A stretch of DNA of 64,000 bases from Cedecea selenatireducens (GTDB taxonomy: Bacteria; Pseudomonadota; Gammaproteobacteria; Enterobacterales; Enterobacteriaceae): NCBI RefSeq assembly GCF_042138895.1, contig NZ_JBHIKW010000007.1, forward strand, positions 124,001 through 188,000, in the 5' to 3' direction. This document shows, piece after piece, positions 1 through 9,213 of this stretch. Position numbers and translations under genes: made by a program. Each line of letters starts with the position of its first letter. Position 1 is the first letter of the stretch. The notes under the pieces are model-generated. The model saw nothing but the letters and a program-made list of their open reading frames with translations, was not told the DNA's origin and did not search any database.

Positions 1-65
1 CAGGTGCCGTTTCTTTTTCGTTTGGGCAACCCCAGGGAAAGTGCATTGATTTCCCGGTAATGCAG

Positions 66-160
66 CCACTGCAATGCACTTTTGTTGTTGATCAAATTGC
101 AGTGGAACGACGGGTAACACTGGCAACCACTGCATTTTCGTTGTTGTAAAACTGCAGCGC
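66..160. repeat. Iteron-like short repeats upstream of the polymerase-like gene
   Basis: Two related blocks sit at 66-105 and 127-160. Each opens with CCACTGCA, then has a TTTT(C)GTTGTTG tract, then a TGCAG motif. In the first block the ends are inverted (CCACTGCA...TGCAGTGG). Further TGCA-containing words occur near 42, 76 and 186. Such clusters are typical of initiator-binding iterons or of regulatory sites, but no initiator family is recognised next to them. The replication reading is inference from the neighbouring polymerase-like gene. Confidence 0.4.
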
Positions 161-654
161 TCGCCTGTGATTCTGCTGGCACTGATGCACTTTAAAATTC
201 CAACTGTTCCGGTTTTAGCGTAACTGTCTGTTTTCTGCAGAGTCTTACGGATGCCTCTGTGCACCCGATCCTTGCCATCAACTGACGGGTTAGCGCATCT
301 GCGAGGACTTTCTGCGTTTCTGCCAGTGAATATTCTACACACAATGGGGGGAGCGGTCAGCGAGCACCATTGCCATTGAGCGCAACGGAGAGCCTGGGGA
401 CACGCAGCATAACGGAGGCTTTATCCGCTTCTCCAGTCATGAAACAACATGGCGAACGAGCGCAGCGAGTGAGGGAAGGCGTCAGCCTGAACAGGGGGAA
501 AGATTTGCGACCGGAGTGGAGCAAATCATGGGCGGAGCCCATCCTCGCGACTGGGGTTTTGACTTTCAAATTACCCGACTTAAAAACTGGTGAAATGGTC
601 TGCGTAAGAGTCAACGTAATAGCTGATGCAACAACACCATGCTGAGACGGGGCC
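161..654. other. Leader region of the island, no supported gene
   Basis: I see no convincing coding region here. A 91-codon TTG-initiated frame (370-645) ends 9 bases before the next gene but has no recognisable domain, and an opposite-strand frame overlaps it. The stretch around 440-480 (GCGAACGAGCGCAGCGAGTG and following bases) resembles non-coding leader sequence common on enterobacterial mobile elements. It could be the 5' UTR or promoter region of the 655-2052 gene. Confidence 0.3.
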
Positions 655-2052
655 GTGAGTACTGAAAAGGATTATCCAGTGAGGATCCCTAAGTGGGTTT
701 ATGACCGTATTACTGAAATAACGGATTATGTCGTGGGGGATACGCAATGGGCGGTCACCCGGCGGCAGACATTACGGTGGTTCCTGGCCCACATATGGCT
801 GGAAACAGACGATGATGGATGGACTATATGCACTGTCCGAGATATCCGTAGCAGCTACGCCAGTCTCCTGGGACAGTGTGAAATTAGTTACCAGGGGGAG
901 TACTTTATGTCCACGCTAACTGATTTCCTGCCGACACTGTCGGATATTGAATTTCGTGCAGGGAAAGCGAGCAAAGACCCGGAAAAGCGTAAAGCCAATG
1001 CTTGGCTGTTCAATCCCAAGTGGACTATGTGTGATGAGGCTCAATTGGGCAAGCTAAATCTAGTTGACCTTGAAACCGGTGAGTCTGTCAGTTTTAAAGC
1101 TCTGCTTAAGGCGAACGGGAAAGCTCCTAGGCATGCGATAGATGTTGAGAAGCGTCAGACTGACCTAAAACAAAGGGAAAAGGCGTTCCTGGGCAAGGTT
1201 ACGCGGGGGCGCATGCACATCAACCTGGTGAAGGAATTACGTAGCCGGGAGCCTGATTCCTATTACCGTGCAGGAATACGCAGCCTTAACCATCTCTACA
1301 ATGGCAGGATTGAGGGACAATATGTCACTTATGACCATCATTATCGTCTGACATTTGGAGGGCGGTATTACGATCAGGTGTTCCAGAATCTACCCAATGA
1401 GTTGAAAGCGAAGTTTCGTTGCGGGTTACTCAACTATGACATCGAAGCCTGCAATCTGGCCTGTCTGAACCATCTGTTCAGGGAATATGGTGTTGATTGC
1501 TGCGTGGATGCTTCTATCTATGCGGAGATGATCGAACATACCGGGCTGACCCGGAAACAGTGCAAGTCCATAGTCCATACCACCACCTACAGAATTGGGC
1601 GTGTGACTATCGGTATTAATGATGGCCTTGGAGCAAAAGTTTATCAGTGGTGCGGTAATAGGAGGAAAAAGGCGCTGAAGATCCTGCGTTGGTGGAACCA
1701 GTATGTCAGCCCGTTGAGATGCTCACTTGAGTCATTGCTGGAGCGTGTGCATGACGCACACCGCAAAAGTTGTTCATCACCGCGTAACTATCACAGGTAC
1801 GCCAATGAAGTCGGTTTAATACTGGATCTGAATAGTGAGGAGTATCAGCGTGAAAAGACTCACCATCAGCAATATGCGCGAAATAAGGCACTGTTGGCGT
1901 TTATGATCTGTGGTGTGGAGCAGGCGTTTATCCGTGAGGTTGTGAGGTTGAATCCTGGCAAAGCCTGTATGCTCGATCACGATGGGGTAGTGGCAACGGG
2001 CGCGCTTTCACTGCCGGACTGGCATGGTTTCACAATGAAAGAAAAGGAGTAA
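655..2052 (+). CDS. Putative superfamily A-type (Pol I/TV-Pol-like) polymerase, stand-alone
   Basis: A 465-residue protein not recognised by name. Its C-terminal half carries three motifs spaced as in family A polymerases. Motif A is YDIEACNLACLNHL, with Asp262 twelve residues before the final Leu, exactly as in the Pol I motif DYSQIELRIMAHL. Motif B is RKQCKSIVHTTTYRIG (Arg300, Lys304, Tyr312), matching the R-x3-K-x7-Y pattern of the Pol I O-helix. Motif C is LDHDGVV (His442-Asp443), preceded by a helix KALLAFMICGVEQAF like the pre-motif-C helix. The N-terminal 200 residues show no exonuclease domain. Start is GTG at 655 with a GA/G-rich stretch upstream. It lies just before the defence locus and just after iteron-like repeats. 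By inference it is a mobile-element replication protein, possibly near the TV-Pol group. Activity is unproven. Confidence 0.55.
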   Translation: MSTEKDYPVRIPKWVYDRITEITDYVVGDTQWAVTRRQTLRWFLAHIWLETDDDGWTICTVRDIRSSYASLLGQCEISYQGEYFMSTLTDFLPTLSDIEFRAGKASKDPEKRKANAWLFNPKWTMCDEAQLGKLNLVDLETGESVSFKALLKANGKAPRHAIDVEKRQTDLKQREKAFLGKVTRGRMHINLVKELRSREPDSYYRAGIRSLNHLYNGRIEGQYVTYDHHYRLTFGGRYYDQVFQNLPNELKAKFRCGLLNYDIEACNLACLNHLFREYGVDCCVDASIYAEMIEHTGLTRKQCKSIVHTTTYRIGRVTIGINDGLGAKVYQWCGNRRKKALKILRWWNQYVSPLRCSLESLLERVHDAHRKSCSSPRNYHRYANEVGLILDLNSEEYQREKTHHQQYARNKALLAFMICGVEQAFIREVVRLNPGKACMLDHDGVVATGALSLPDWHGFTMKEKE

Positions 2053-2221
2053 AGGGCTACTGCATCAGAATTGAACTGGGACGCAGAATTCAGTAAGCCA
2101 CAACAATATGAACGGAGAAGCCAAGGTGAATGAAAACAGAAATTACTGTACTATCGCAGCACTTATCTCGGATTGAAGCTTAGTCAATCTATTTTCATCT
2201 TGAACAGAACAGATAAAAATT

Positions 2222-5200
2222 ATGTCAGAGATCGGCGCAGCGCCCGAGCAGGGCCAAATCGTCAAACTACGCCACAAGATATGGGCAGTAACCGCAGTAA
2301 ATATCACCAAAGCTCAAACAAAACATGTGATACATAGGCTCTCTCTGGAATGTCTGAGTGATGATGCGCTTGGCGAAAATATCCAGGTGATTTGGGAACG
2401 AGAAATCGCTCCTGCAGTTGTCGAATCAACCTCTTTGCCTTGTATCACAGGTCACGACGATCCGATCCTCTTTGATGCATTTATTCGTTCTCTTCAGTGG
2501 AGCGCAAGCTCGTTGGCTGTTGGCGATATTCTGCAAGCCCCCTTCCGTGGTGGTGTACAGATGGAAGAGTATCAGTTGGCGCCTGTTATCCGCGCGAATA
2601 ATATGCCCAGGGTTCGACTTTTGCTGGCAGATGATGTTGGTCTGGGTAAAACCATTGAAGCGGGCTTAGTCACTCAAGAACTGATCCATAGCCATCGAGC
2701 AAGTCGTGTACTCATTGTTTGTCCGGCGCACTTACGAATTAAATGGATTGATGAGATGGCTGAAAAGTTCGGCCTCGAGTTCAAGATCATCGATCGAGAT
2801 TCCGTTCTAAAAATGCGGAAGGAGTACGGACCTAGTATTAACCCTTGGGCCAGCTTTCCTCGTCTTGTGACATCAATTGATTATCTCAAAACAGAGCACC
2901 CTCGCCGTTTGTTTGATGAGTTTATTCGGCGAAGACTAGAAGAAAGTCCTAACAACAGGCCCTGGGATTTGCTGATCCTCGACGAGGCTCATAACGCAGC
3001 ACCGTCTGGCAAAAAACAATATGTCCGAGACTCTGAGCGCACATCGCTGTTGCGTTCGATTTCTGAACAATTCGAACACAAGATGTTTCTCACCGCTACA
3101 CCCCATAATGGTTATCGTGAGAGTTTTACGGGCCTGCTGGAGATTCTGGACAATCTTCGTTTTTCTCGTGGCACTGGCCTTGATAAGACGCAGCTTTCAG
3201 CCGTTACGATTCGACGTCTGAAAGAAGACATCACCAACCCAGACGGCTCACTACGTTTTCCAAAGCGTGTAATCATGCCTAGAGATGAAATAATAGACCC
3301 ACAGCTGTATGTCACACTAGGCCATGAAGAACAACGTCTATTCAATCTTCTAAATACTTACACTGAAAGCCGATTGACCTCTGTCGACAAACGTTCTGAA
3401 CGCCCTCTACAGTTCATCCTAACGTTGCTGAAAAAACGAGCTTTATCTTCACCATTGGCGCTACGCGAGAGCCTTATCGTACACACAGAAAATGCTGGCA
3501 TTAAGGGTGAGCTTGGTATTGGCGAATCATTGTTTAACAGCTTCGAGCAAAAAGAATTGGAAGATTGGAGCGATGATGAAGATAAAGAGGACAACCTAGA
3601 GGCTACGACAAGAGCCGCCTCCAAATTGATTTTAGAGCTGTCAGCAGATGAGAAGGAAATGCTTCAGCGTATGTTTGAAATTGTTGATACGCAGGTATCA
3701 CATTTTTCAATTCAGGAAGATAGCAAGGCGGCAGCGCTAATCGGGTGGATCAATAGAAGTCTTCGCGATGGCGATCAATGGAATGGCGAACGTGTCATTA
3801 TCTTCACAGAATATAAGCACACGCTCAATTATTTAGAACGGATTCTTGAAAAGCATGGATTCCTTGATTTCACCAAAACCATCATTGGCGGCATGAAAGA
3901 CTCTGATCGGCAAAAGATCAACGATGAATTTCAATCACCAAACAACGAAACTAATATCCGTATCTTACTCGCTACGGATGCTGCCTCTGAAGGCGCCGAT
4001 TTTCAGAAGCACTGCCGGAATCTGATTCATTATGAAATCCCCTGGAACCCGACCCGACTTGAGCAGCGTAACGGCCGTGTAGACCGTCACGGGCAAAAAG
4101 CAGACGAAGTTCGCATTCATCACTTTGTGTTTAAAAACCAAGAGGACTCCGAGTTTCTTAAACTTATCGTCGATAAAGTCGAAACTATAAGAAATGATCT
4201 AGGCAGCGTTGGTGCTTTAATAGCAGATAACGTAAGAAAGAAAGCGCTGGGACAAGCTGTTAACCTTGCTGCCATTGATGATGACGCTCGCAGACGGCTT
4301 GCACGAGAAGAAATGGCGCTAGAAGCTCGGGATAATGAAAGCGTCACGCAAATGGTCGATGCTTTGAACCGAGCTCGCAGTGCACTTGATATCTCTGAAA
4401 GTAATCAGCTTGACCTGCTATGCCAAGCGTTGAGTCTGGAAGGCTGTACTGAAGCAATCATGGATTTGGGTGATGGCGAGTTTTCATTAATACACGTGCC
4501 AACGGCTTGGACAGAATGTAAAGCCTATGTCAGCACAGAGTACCTACAAAAGCGTTTTTCATTTAATCGAGACAAAGCTCGTGCAGATGATGCAGTGGGT
4601 ATTGTTCACCTTGATCACCCACTCATGCGACGGGCAATTTCTACCTTTCGTGTGCAGATGTGGGGAGTTCAATCAACCAAAAACCAGTTAAACCGTGTAA
4701 CCATCACAGAATCATCCGAGATTATTGTACCTGTCATCATTGCCTGGGGACGTTTAGTATTGCTGGGGCCAGAAAATAATCTACTCCACGAAGGATTAGT
4801 CCGCTGTTCGCTCTTAATTCAGGAGAACACTCTTGTCCCGCAAGCAGTTTCTCGACCGGATGATGCGATTTATTTTACGGGCCATCTAGAGAGCGTAAAG
4901 GCACTTATTGCACCGCTTATTGAAGCTATTACGCAACAGCTTTCGAACGCTGCCACAGAAGAAACTAAAGTATTAATCACTACTCTAAATGAGCGTGGCG
5001 AGGTGGCCCGTAAACATGCACAAAGCCTATCGACAGAACGAGTTATGGCAATTCGTAAGGCTATCAAAGATTGGCAGAGTCGCTCTTTGGAGATGCAGTT
5101 ACAGTTTGTGTTTGATGACGAAGAGCAAGATCAGCGAGAGCAGGATTTAATTGCCCTACAATACAGACTTGAACAGCTTGAACAAGAACGAGAAGCTGAG

Positions 5201-5290
5201 CCAAAACGCCTACGAAATTTGTATAAGGTTACAAACAAAAAAATGTATCCGGTTGCACTAGAGGTAATTTTGCCTAAGGGGACTTGCTGA
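2222..5290 (+). CDS. drmD: DISARM SNF2-family helicase DrmD
   Basis: A 1022-residue superfamily 2 helicase of the SNF2/HepA type, the signature protein of class 1 DISARM. Visible motifs are Walker A (DDVGLGKTIEAG, about residue 137), the DEAH box (LILDEAHNAAP, about 250), motif III (FLTATPHNGY, about 289), and in the second RecA lobe LLATDAASEGADF (about 582) followed by the arginine-finger motif QRNGRVDRHGQ (about 614). The C-terminal 350 residues are charged, with a likely coiled coil near 960-1000. ATG at 2222 follows an A-rich stretch. The stop overlaps the drmMI start by one base (TGATG), so the two are translationally coupled. DISARM restricts incoming unmethylated phage or plasmid DNA. 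The precise role of DrmD is not settled by sequence. Confidence 0.88.
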   Translation: MSEIGAAPEQGQIVKLRHKIWAVTAVNITKAQTKHVIHRLSLECLSDDALGENIQVIWEREIAPAVVESTSLPCITGHDDPILFDAFIRSLQWSASSLAVGDILQAPFRGGVQMEEYQLAPVIRANNMPRVRLLLADDVGLGKTIEAGLVTQELIHSHRASRVLIVCPAHLRIKWIDEMAEKFGLEFKIIDRDSVLKMRKEYGPSINPWASFPRLVTSIDYLKTEHPRRLFDEFIRRRLEESPNNRPWDLLILDEAHNAAPSGKKQYVRDSERTSLLRSISEQFEHKMFLTATPHNGYRESFTGLLEILDNLRFSRGTGLDKTQLSAVTIRRLKEDITNPDGSLRFPKRVIMPRDEIIDPQLYVTLGHEEQRLFNLLNTYTESRLTSVDKRSERPLQFILTLLKKRALSSPLALRESLIVHTENAGIKGELGIGESLFNSFEQKELEDWSDDEDKEDNLEATTRAASKLILELSADEKEMLQRMFEIVDTQVSHFSIQEDSKAAALIGWINRSLRDGDQWNGERVIIFTEYKHTLNYLERILEKHGFLDFTKTIIGGMKDSDRQKINDEFQSPNNETNIRILLATDAASEGADFQKHCRNLIHYEIPWNPTRLEQRNGRVDRHGQKADEVRIHHFVFKNQEDSEFLKLIVDKVETIRNDLGSVGALIADNVRKKALGQAVNLAAIDDDARRRLAREEMALEARDNESVTQMVDALNRARSALDISESNQLDLLCQALSLEGCTEAIMDLGDGEFSLIHVPTAWTECKAYVSTEYLQKRFSFNRDKARADDAVGIVHLDHPLMRRAISTFRVQMWGVQSTKNQLNRVTITESSEIIVPVIIAWGRLVLLGPENNLLHEGLVRCSLLIQENTLVPQAVSRPDDAIYFTGHLESVKALIAPLIEAITQQLSNAATEETKVLITTLNERGEVARKHAQSLSTERVMAIRKAIKDWQSRSLEMQLQFVFDDEEQDQREQDLIALQYRLEQLEQEREAEPKRLRNLYKVTNKKMYPVALEVILPKGTC

Positions 5291-8200
5291 TGGCAATCAA
5301 TAAACGTATCGCAAACCGGCAGCACCGCTGGCTTTCCAGTGTTGAAATTACCGGCGTCGTATTAAGCGAACCCGTTCTCGCTGATGTAGGCAATTTTCGC
5401 TCGCTCGATAAGGCAGAAATTGCAGTATTCAGAAAGCAGCGGGAAATCTGGAATCTGCCTAAGGGTATGGTGGCAGGAAATGGCCAGCCCGCTTGGATTA
5501 ACTTTATCCTCGAAGACTTTCTCGGTCTCAAAGACAAAGACTACTGGCAGGTAGGGGCGGCAATTCCAGCTGACAGGGTGGTTAACCTGCACGAACAGCA
5601 GGAAGTTCTACGCCCAACTCGCGTATTGCTCGATGAAGGCAACATGGTGATGTTGGTGCTGGAAGTGCCACGCGAGCAATCACTGGATAAGCCTTGGCTG
5701 CAAGACAAAGGCCGCTGGAAGGCATCGCCCACCACCAAATTCGAACGCTTATTGCGTGAAACAGGTGCTGAACTCGGCTTGCTTACCAATGGCGAAGCCT
5801 GGCGCTTGGTGGTGGCGTCACCTTCAGAATCCACCTCATGGATGACCTGGACAGTTCAAACCTGGAATGACGACACAAATACTCTAGCGGCGTTTAAGGA
5901 TTTATTAGGTGAATCACGTTTCTTTGCAGGGCCGCGCGATCAGGTCATTCTTGAACTGATTAAAAAAAGCCGTCAGCGCCAGTTGGATGTGGCAGATCAG
6001 TTGGGTAATCAAGTACGCGAAGCCCTACAAATTCTGGTACATGAACTGGATAGAACCGATGCCGAGTTGGGCGGCCAATTTCTGGAGGGATACAGCGAAG
6101 CGGAAGTATTTGAGTCTAGCGTTGCCTTTATCATGCGCTTGCTGTTTACCCTCTATGCCGAAGAAAATGGTTTGCTGCCCCATGGTAATGTCACTTACGA
6201 CAGGGCCTATGGCGTATTGCACCTACTCACTGAGCTTGAGGAAACTAGCCGTCTGGCGCCAGAAAAACTAAAACATTCCTATGCTGCCTATGCACGCCTG
6301 TTAGCTAGCGCGCGTATATTACATGATGGCAGTGTAGACCCGGATATCCGCATTGCCGCTCACGGCGGCCAATTGTTTGACTCTGACCGTTCACCATTGT
6401 TGGAGGGCCGGGCGAAGAATGGTAAATGGCTAACAGAGGTGCCGGAACCGCCTAAGGTCAGAGATGGGGCTATCCGCGATATTCTGCGCAGCCTGAAATA
6501 TGCCAAAGCCGATGGTGTGCGCCAACTGGTGAGTTATCGTACGCTGGCTGTCGAGCAAATTGGCCATATGTATGAAGGATTGCTTGATCGCCGCGTGGCC
6601 AGAGCACCAATCAACCAAACTCTGCTGCTATTGCAAGGAGGCCCGAAGATCGACGAACCCGCTCCCGTGAATGCAAGCGAGTTTGTCGGGCTTAACGAAG
6701 CTGCGCTGATCAAAGCCTTGGCCCAGTTCACCAGTAAAACGGCAGGCACTATTAAGAAGGTATTGGAACGCAACGAAGAGCGACAAACATTGGTGAACCT
6801 CGGCACCGATGATGCTGAGTTGCTAGCGCAAGCAAAACCGGTTGAACGCTTTCTGCAACCTCTGGGCATAGTGCGGCCCGGTGGCCTGTACGTCACCCAC
6901 GGCCAAGAACGCCGGTCCAGCGGGGCTCACTATACGCCGCCAACTCTGACCGAGCCGGTGGTACGCCGCACTTTAGAACATCAGGTCTATGTGAACGTGG
7001 AAGAAAAACCCGGTTTATTGGTTGAACCAAGGTTAATTAAAAACCCGCAGGAGATTCTGGCCCTTAAGGTCTGTGACCCAGCCATGGGTTCCGGTGCATT
7101 TTTGGTACAAGCCACCCGTTATTTGGCTGAGCGACTTGTGGATGCTTGGGAGCACATAGCAGCTGCACAGCCAGACAGCATTTTAACCATGCCCTTTGGT
7201 ACCCTTTCGCAGGGGGAGGCCAGCGAAAACCTGATGCCGGAATCTCGTGAGGAACGTGTTGTATTCGCTCGTCGTTATGTGGCGGAGTATTGTATCTACG
7301 GTGTTGATATCAACAAGCTCGCAGTTGAAATGGCTAAGCTATCGCTTTGGTTAACAACATTATCCAATGATCGCCCTTTTACTTTTCTAGATCATTCACT
7401 CAAACATGGGAACTCTCTTGTTGGTCTTACTCCGGCGCAGATTAGTGAATTCACTTGGAAGCAGGTTAGTAATAAGTTCGGCCCGCTGCTTGCGAGTAAG
7501 CCTGAGCAAGAAGTCGAGGAGGCAGAGCAACACCGCAAAGCGATTCATAACATTGCCGATCAAGATTTCGTCAGTAAAGAAAAAGAAAACCGCATGGCCG
7601 AAGAGGCTCTTGCCTGTATTCGCATGAAGGCAGCCTTGGCGATTGCGGCTTTTTTTGATGGTTCTAACGCCAAGCAGCGTGAAGCCAAATTAATCGAATA
7701 CCGTTACTGGATGGAGGTCTTGGAAAAGAATGAAAAGGCTCCTGCTGAAATAGAGAGAATAATTTTAAGACTTACTACCGGTGACAATCCTATTAATCCA
7801 TTTTGTTGGGAAACAGAGTTTCCTGAGGTTTTTCATCGTGAAAGTGGTGGTTTTGATGCTCTGATTGGTAATCCTCCATTTATTGGGGGAAAGAAAATAA
7901 GCACAAATCTTGGGAAGGAAACCGCTGACTATCTAAGTCTATACAAAAATGGAAACAAAGGTGCTTGTGACTTAGTCACATACTTCTTGCTTAGATGTTC
8001 CTTCGACTTACTTAGAGGCTCGAAACTCTCGAGCATAGGACTTATTACGACAAACACTATTTCTCAAGGGGATACTAGAGAGCTGGGGTTGCTTCGGATG
8101 TTGAACTCAGGTTTCGAGCTGTATCATGCAATACCGTCTTTGACATGGCCAGGAAAAGCTAATGTAATTGTTTCAATCATTCACGCTAAAAGAGGGCCAT

Positions 8201-9213
8201 GGTTTGGTGATCGGACTTTGGGGGATGTCAAATGTGAGCTTATATCTTCCTACTTAGATTCGATCGCGTGTAACGAAACTCCGGCTCCAATTAATAGGAA
8301 TTCCGGCCTGTGCGGAACAGGGGTATACGTTTATGGCAAAGGATTTGTTTTATCACCTGATCAAGCAGATCTTTTTCTGGTTGATCAAAAAAACAATGAT
8401 GTCATTAAGCCATACTTAGTAGGTGACGACATAAACAACACACCCGGATCAATTCCAAGTCGTTTTTGTATAGATTTCGGGGATCTAGATATAGAGGACG
8501 CAAAGACATATGCACAAGTATTTAACCATGTTACAAAAACAGTAAAACCTGAGAGAGATAAGTTAAAAGGTCAAATACACGAGAGTCGCTACTGGATTCA
8601 TTGGGATCGTCGAGAAGAATTTTTTGAGCTGTTAAAAAAGAAAGAGTTTTCTTTCGGTCGTTCAAGAGTCAGTAACTTACATCTTGTAGAAAAAATCGAT
8701 AATGCATGGATCCCTTCTGACGCTGTCGTAATTTTTTCCACAGATGAGTACTCTGTGTTTGGAGTTTTGCAGTCAGTTTTTCATCAGGTTTGGGCGGAAA
8801 GATTTTCCACAACAATGAAAAATGATTTGCGCTATTCTATTAGCGACTCTTTTGACAACTTCCCCTTTCCTGACCGAGATGCGTTAAATTCTATCGAAGA
8901 CAATGCTAAATCTTTCTATTTCAATAGGAGAAATATTCTCGGAGAAAAAAAACTATCCCTTAGAGAGCTACAAAAATTGGTCGATGACCACTCTTGTGAA
9001 GATGAGGTGATAAAGGATTTTCGTAGATCTATAGTCTTTCACAACGAACTTGTAGCTAAGGCTTATGGCTTTGACGATTTGGATTTGGAATTTGATTTCA
9101 GAAATGCTGGATGGCTTCCCCACAATCCGTTTGGCTATACCATTAAAATGGCTACCAGAGATGAAATTATCAAAAGACTGTTAGGCCTTCACGAAAAGCA
9201 AGTTCATCACTGA
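5290..9213 (+). CDS. drmMI: DISARM N6-adenine DNA methyltransferase DrmMI
   Basis: A protein of about 1307 residues resembling the methylase part of type IIG enzymes (Eco57I/BREX PglX-like). SAM-binding motif I is CDPAMGSGAFLV (about residue 594) and catalytic motif IV is IGNPPF (about 860), the NPPF form of N6-adenine methylases. It would mark host DNA so that the DISARM effectors spare it. I take the ATG at 5290, which overlaps the drmD stop and has AAGGGG upstream, rather than the in-frame TTG at 5284. The part after about 7,720, where the target-recognition domain should lie, is visibly more AT-rich than the first 2.4 kb, suggesting a recombined specificity module. The stop overlaps the drmC stop on the other strand by seven bases. 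Confidence 0.88.
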   Translation: MAINKRIANRQHRWLSSVEITGVVLSEPVLADVGNFRSLDKAEIAVFRKQREIWNLPKGMVAGNGQPAWINFILEDFLGLKDKDYWQVGAAIPADRVVNLHEQQEVLRPTRVLLDEGNMVMLVLEVPREQSLDKPWLQDKGRWKASPTTKFERLLRETGAELGLLTNGEAWRLVVASPSESTSWMTWTVQTWNDDTNTLAAFKDLLGESRFFAGPRDQVILELIKKSRQRQLDVADQLGNQVREALQILVHELDRTDAELGGQFLEGYSEAEVFESSVAFIMRLLFTLYAEENGLLPHGNVTYDRAYGVLHLLTELEETSRLAPEKLKHSYAAYARLLASARILHDGSVDPDIRIAAHGGQLFDSDRSPLLEGRAKNGKWLTEVPEPPKVRDGAIRDILRSLKYAKADGVRQLVSYRTLAVEQIGHMYEGLLDRRVARAPINQTLLLLQGGPKIDEPAPVNASEFVGLNEAALIKALAQFTSKTAGTIKKVLERNEERQTLVNLGTDDAELLAQAKPVERFLQPLGIVRPGGLYVTHGQERRSSGAHYTPPTLTEPVVRRTLEHQVYVNVEEKPGLLVEPRLIKNPQEILALKVCDPAMGSGAFLVQATRYLAERLVDAWEHIAAAQPDSILTMPFGTLSQGEASENLMPESREERVVFARRYVAEYCIYGVDINKLAVEMAKLSLWLTTLSNDRPFTFLDHSLKHGNSLVGLTPAQISEFTWKQVSNKFGPLLASKPEQEVEEAEQHRKAIHNIADQDFVSKEKENRMAEEALACIRMKAALAIAAFFDGSNAKQREAKLIEYRYWMEVLEKNEKAPAEIERIILRLTTGDNPINPFCWETEFPEVFHRESGGFDALIGNPPFIGGKKISTNLGKETADYLSLYKNGNKGACDLVTYFLLRCSFDLLRGSKLSSIGLITTNTISQGDTRELGLLRMLNSGFELYHAIPSLTWPGKANVIVSIIHAKRGPWFGDRTLGDVKCELISSYLDSIACNETPAPINRNSGLCGTGVYVYGKGFVLSPDQADLFLVDQKNNDVIKPYLVGDDINNTPGSIPSRFCIDFGDLDIEDAKTYAQVFNHVTKTVKPERDKLKGQIHESRYWIHWDRREEFFELLKKKEFSFGRSRVSNLHLVEKIDNAWIPSDAVVIFSTDEYSVFGVLQSVFHQVWAERFSTTMKNDLRYSISDSFDNFPFPDRDALNSIEDNAKSFYFNRRNILGEKKLSLRELQKLVDDHSCEDEVIKDFRRSIVFHNELVAKAYGFDDLDLEFDFRNAGWLPHNPFGYTIKMATRDEIIKRLLGLHEKQVHH

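Noticed and set aside
370..645. 91-codon frame before the polymerase-like gene
   Set aside because: TTG start, no domain, and an equally long frame on the opposite strand; kept only as a note in the leader region.
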